From positions 1 to 7,826 of the forward strand of contig JAAUSP010000354.1 of the NCBI GenBank assembly GCA_012032575.1: 7,826 nucleotides of DNA, given 5' to 3'. Below are positions 5,263 through 7,826 of this stretch, in pieces. A program made the position numbers and the translations under genes. Under the pieces are notes generated by a model. It worked only from the letters and a program-made list of their open reading frames with translations, was not told where the DNA came from and did no database searches. Every line of letters begins with the position of its first letter. Positions within the stretch are counted from its first letter, which is position 1. This DNA is from Anaerolineales bacterium (GTDB lineage Bacteria; Chloroflexota; Anaerolineae; 4572-78; J111).

Positions 5263-7074
5263 ATGGCTCAAACGGCGCTCACCTCTGCCCCCAAAAGTTT
5301 GCCGGTATCTGAGCAAGTTGCCCGGCAGCGGGTCAGCCATGTGCTCATCCCCGAAGATTGGTTGATGCGCGGCATGGTTGTATTTGCCGGTATCTGGCTG
5401 GTCGCCTTCATTTTATTGCCGCTGTACCAGGTCATTTCCCGCAGCCTGCTCGACCAGGACGGTCACTTTGTGGGTCTGACCAATTACGCCAGCTATTTTT
5501 CTACCCCGGCTCTGTCCGTTTCGCTTTATAACACCCTGTTTGTTTCCCTGGCCAGCATGGTCATCACTGTGGCCCTGGCCTTCACCTTTGCCTATGCTTT
5601 AACTCGCACGGCCATCCCCGGCAAAAGTATCTTTCGCATCCTGGCCATGCTGCCGCTGTTCGCGCCGTCGCTGCTGCACGCCATTGCCTTTATCTATTTG
5701 TTTGGCCGGCAGGGAATTGTCACCACCGGCGGCTTCGGCTATTTTGCCGAAAATTGGGGCTTTGACCCCGGTTTGGATATCGGTTTGTACCGGGAACCTT
5801 TGGGCATTATCCTGGCCGAAGTCTTTTATCTGTTTCCGCACGCTCTCATCATTCTGACGGTGTCGCTGCGTTTGGCCGATGCCCGCCTGTACGAAGCGGC
5901 GTCAGCCCTGGGAACTCCGTCGTGGCGCACCTTTTTTACCGTTACTTTGCCCAATGCCAAATATGGCTTGCTTAGCACCGCTTTTGTTTGTTTCACCCTG
6001 GTTTTTACCGATTTTGGTATTCCCAAAGTGATCGGCGGCAGTTACAATGTTTTGGCGACCGATATTTATAAGCAGGTCATCGGCCAGCAAAATTTTGTAA
6101 TGGGGGCCACCGTCAGCGTGCTGCTGCTCAGCCCGACTGTCATCGGCTTTATCGTGGATCGCATTGCCCAGCGCCGTCAGGTGGCTTTACTATCTGGGCG
6201 AGCCGTCCCGCTGCAACCCAAACCCCAACTCCTCCTCGACCGGCTAATGTTCGTCTTTTGCTTGCTGGTGGTTCTGGCCATCTGTGTGGTGATTGGCACG
6301 GCGCTGCTGGCCTCGCTCATCACGGTCTGGCCCTACAATTTGAGCCTCGGCTGGAAGCATTACGATTTCGGCCGGGTGGGCGGCGGCGGCCTGGAATCGT
6401 ACTGGAACAGTGTGCGTATGGCTTTCTACACGGCACTGTTCGGGACGGTTATCGCCTTTGTCAATACGTATTTGATCGAAAAGGGCAAAGGGCTGGCTCG
6501 CGGGCGGGCGGTCCTTTATTTTCTGTCAACCCTGCCGGTGGCGCTGCCGGGTTTGGTGATTGGTCTGGCCTACATTTTCTTTTTCAATGCGGCCACCTGG
6601 ACCATTCCGCTGGTGGGCTGGCAGTTGCCCAACCCCTTTAATTTTCTGTACGGCACGATGGGGATTTTGGTCTTATCTACCGTCGTTCACTTCTACACCG
6701 TCGCCTTTTTTACGGCTATGACTGCCCTCAAACAACTCGATCCGGAATTTGAAGCGGTCTCGGCCTCATTGCAGGTTCCGTTTTTTCGCACCTTCTGGCA
6801 GGTGACGGTGCCGGTTTCTATTCCGGCCATTTTGGATATCAGTCTGTACTACTTTGTCAACGCCATGACCACCGTTTCAGCCGTTATTTTTCTCTACTCG
6901 GCCAATCTCAAACTGGCTTCGGTGGCGGTGGTCAATATGGACGATGCCGGCGATACTGCTCCCGCCGCCGCTATGTCTATGCTTATTTTCTTTACCTGCC
7001 TGGGGGTCCGCTTGCTCTACGATTGGCTTGCTCGAAGTTTGCAGGCCCGGACTCAAGCCTGGGCTAAACGCTAA
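5263..7074 (+). CDS. 2-AEP ABC transporter permease, two fused MetI-type domains (PhnU2 type)
   Basis: A 603-residue inner-membrane protein forming the whole channel of the importer. It contains two binding-protein-dependent permease domains in tandem, as in FbpB/PhnU2 proteins, so a single chain replaces the usual permease dimer. The first TM segment is at about 37-60. The first EAA loop is EAASALGTPSWRTFFTVTLP (211-230) and the second is EAVSASLQVPFFRTFWQVTVP (497-517); these are where the ATPase docks. The linker at about 300-325 (RIAQRRQVALLSGRAVPLQP) is cytoplasmic and basic, and the second half starts with a TM segment at about 327-352. About a dozen hydrophobic segments are visible. 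ATG 5263 follows an AGAGGT site inside the end of the ATPase gene, so the two are probably translationally coupled. The frame looks intact throughout. Fe(III) transport is the main alternative, but the adjacent phnW and the AEP-type binding protein argue for 2-AEP. Confidence 0.87.
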   Translation: MAQTALTSAPKSLPVSEQVARQRVSHVLIPEDWLMRGMVVFAGIWLVAFILLPLYQVISRSLLDQDGHFVGLTNYASYFSTPALSVSLYNTLFVSLASMVITVALAFTFAYALTRTAIPGKSIFRILAMLPLFAPSLLHAIAFIYLFGRQGIVTTGGFGYFAENWGFDPGLDIGLYREPLGIILAEVFYLFPHALIILTVSLRLADARLYEAASALGTPSWRTFFTVTLPNAKYGLLSTAFVCFTLVFTDFGIPKVIGGSYNVLATDIYKQVIGQQNFVMGATVSVLLLSPTVIGFIVDRIAQRRQVALLSGRAVPLQPKPQLLLDRLMFVFCLLVVLAICVVIGTALLASLITVWPYNLSLGWKHYDFGRVGGGGLESYWNSVRMAFYTALFGTVIAFVNTYLIEKGKGLARGRAVLYFLSTLPVALPGLVIGLAYIFFFNAATWTIPLVGWQLPNPFNFLYGTMGILVLSTVVHFYTVAFFTAMTALKQLDPEFEAVSASLQVPFFRTFWQVTVPVSIPAILDISLYYFVNAMTTVSAVIFLYSANLKLASVAVVNMDDAGDTAPAAAMSMLIFFTCLGVRLLYDWLARSLQARTQAWAKR

Positions 7075-7089
7075 TAGGAAAAGGTGGAA

Positions 7090-7797
7090 ATGCCAAACCA
7101 GGATAATCTTCTCTTTACCCCCGGCCCATTGACGACCAGCCCGACCGTCAAACAGGCCATGCTGCGCGATTTGGGGTCGCGTGATTTTGAGTTTATTCAC
7201 GTGATTAAGCACATCCGGCAGCAGTTGTTGGAACTGGGCGGGGTGGCCGACCAGGGCTACGGGGCCGTCCTGATGCAGGGCAGCGGTACTTTTGGCATCG
7301 AAGCGGTGCTCGGCTCGGTCACGCCGCCGAATGGCAAATGGCTGGTTATCATCAACGGCGCGTATGGCCGGCGTATCGCCCAGATTGCCGAAGCCCTCAA
7401 AATTGAGGTGGTTCGACTCACCTACCCTGAAAATAGCCTGCCCAATCTGGCCGTGATTGCAGACGTTTTAACGGTGGATACAACGATTAGCCATGTGGCT
7501 GTCGTTCATTGTGAGACGACGACGGGTATTTTCAATCCGGTCACAGAAATCGGAGCGCTGGTTCGGCAGGCCGGGCGGCACTACTTTGTGGACGCCATGA
7601 GCAGCTTTGGGGCCGTTCCGCTCAACCTGGCCGAAAGCAACATTGATTATCTGGTCTCCTCTTCCAACAAGTGCATCGAAGGGGTGCCCGGCTTCAGCTT
7701 TGTCCTGGCCCGGCAGTCAGCGCTGCTCCAGAGTAAGGGCTATGCCCGCAGCGTCAGCCTGGATTTGTTGGCCCAGTGGGAAGGCCTGGAAGCTTAA
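7090..7797 (+). CDS. phnW: 2-aminoethylphosphonate:pyruvate aminotransferase, prematurely stopped
   Basis: PhnW is a PLP-dependent cytoplasmic enzyme that moves the amino group of 2-AEP to pyruvate, giving phosphonoacetaldehyde and L-alanine, the first step of 2-AEP breakdown. Family features (numbered from ATG 7090) are the N-terminal [19 protein letters not shown], then LGSRDFEF, the cofactor-site [16 protein letters not shown], the Asp of [11 protein letters not shown] (168, contacts the pyridine nitrogen) and the PLP lysine in [13 protein letters not shown] (Lys194). ATG 7090 has AAGG at 7081-7084 with 5-bp spacing; GTG 7084 in the same frame, with AGGA at 7076-7079, is a possible alternative. 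The gene starts 15 bp after the permease stop. Translation ends at TAA 7795-7797 after 235 residues, whereas the family has about 360-370. The expected continuation, [10 protein letters not shown], follows at once in the -1 frame, so this is a frameshift and not a natural end. Confidence 0.9.
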   Translation: MPNQDNLLFTPGPLTTSPTVKQAMLRDLGSRDFEFIHVIKHIRQQLLELGGVADQGYGAVLMQGSGTFGIEAVLGSVTPPNGKWLVIINGAYGRRIAQIAEALKIEVVRLTYPENSLPNLAVIADVLTVDTTISHVAVVHCETTTGIFNPVTEIGALVRQAGRHYFVDAMSSFGAVPLNLAESNIDYLVSSSNKCIEGVPGFSFVLARQSALLQSKGYARSVSLDLLAQWEGLEA

Positions 7798-7826
7798 ACG
7801 GCCAGTTCCGTTTCACCCCGCCCACC
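7797..7826 (+). pseudogene. phnW: Continuation of phnW in the -1 frame, cut by the window edge
   Basis: From 7797 the bases read [10 protein letters not shown], matching the conserved PhnW stretch that normally follows DLxAQW by about a dozen residues (known relatives have GKWRFTSPTH there). It is two positions out of register with the upstream 235 codons. The rest of the gene lies beyond the window. One missing base near 7793-7796 (for example TTT read as TT) would join the two parts with a single Leu between EA and NG. Confidence 0.8.

Noticed and set aside
7788..7799. Programmed -1 frameshift as the explanation for the phnW break
   Set aside because: The zero-frame codons before the stop (GAA GCT) do not form a slippery heptamer that would re-pair in the -1 frame, and PhnW is not known to use recoding.
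1..7826. CRISPR array, transposase, prophage or defence genes
   Set aside because: No regularly spaced long repeats and no transposase, integrase or phage protein frames are present; every credible frame is a solute-binding, transporter or phnW gene.

Overview
The window reads almost entirely left to right. It looks like part of a bacterial chromosome, most plausibly from the Chloroflexota (Anaerolineae-like). This placement is inferred from moderately high GC, lipoproteins with Thr/Pro-rich linkers after the lipobox, a LysM domain inside a solute-binding lipoprotein, and GTG/ATG starts with GGAG-type ribosome sites. No rRNA or marker gene confirms it.

Left part (1-2627). Two adjacent genes encode proteins of the phosphate-binding-protein-like (PBP/PstS-like) fold. 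The first is cut by the window edge and only its C-terminal part is visible. The second is a lipoprotein of about 696 residues joining three modules: an amino-acid-type (family 3) solute-binding domain, a LysM domain and a PstS-like domain. Two bases separate the genes, so they form one transcription unit.

Middle (2628-2868). A 241-bp intergenic region holds a degenerate 7-mer repeat, a 13-bp hairpin, and then five TTAA/CTAA-core units spaced exactly 11 bp apart, ending 8-9 bp before a possible -10 box. This is the layout of a Pho box bound by a PhoB/PhoP/SphR-type regulator. It stands directly in front of the phosphonate operon, so phosphate-starvation control is a reasonable inference.

Right part (2869-7826). 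This is a 2-aminoethylphosphonate (2-AEP) uptake and degradation operon: a binding lipoprotein (PhnS2/AepX type), an ABC ATPase (PhnT2 type), a two-domain permease (PhnU2 type) and phnW, the 2-AEP:pyruvate aminotransferase. Uptake would bring 2-AEP into the cell, and PhnW would convert it with pyruvate to phosphonoacetaldehyde and L-alanine. The C-P bond-cleaving enzyme is not in the window and may lie just downstream. An intrinsic terminator and an 82-nt nested palindrome separate the binding-protein gene from the ATPase gene.

The operon carries apparent reading-frame damage. The ATPase is out of frame for about 21 codons over its Q-loop, with the frame restored afterwards. PhnW meets a stop at 7795-7797 although its family sequence continues immediately in the -1 frame. 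All breaks can be explained by single-base losses in short homopolymers, so sequence error is the first explanation to test, ahead of real gene decay.
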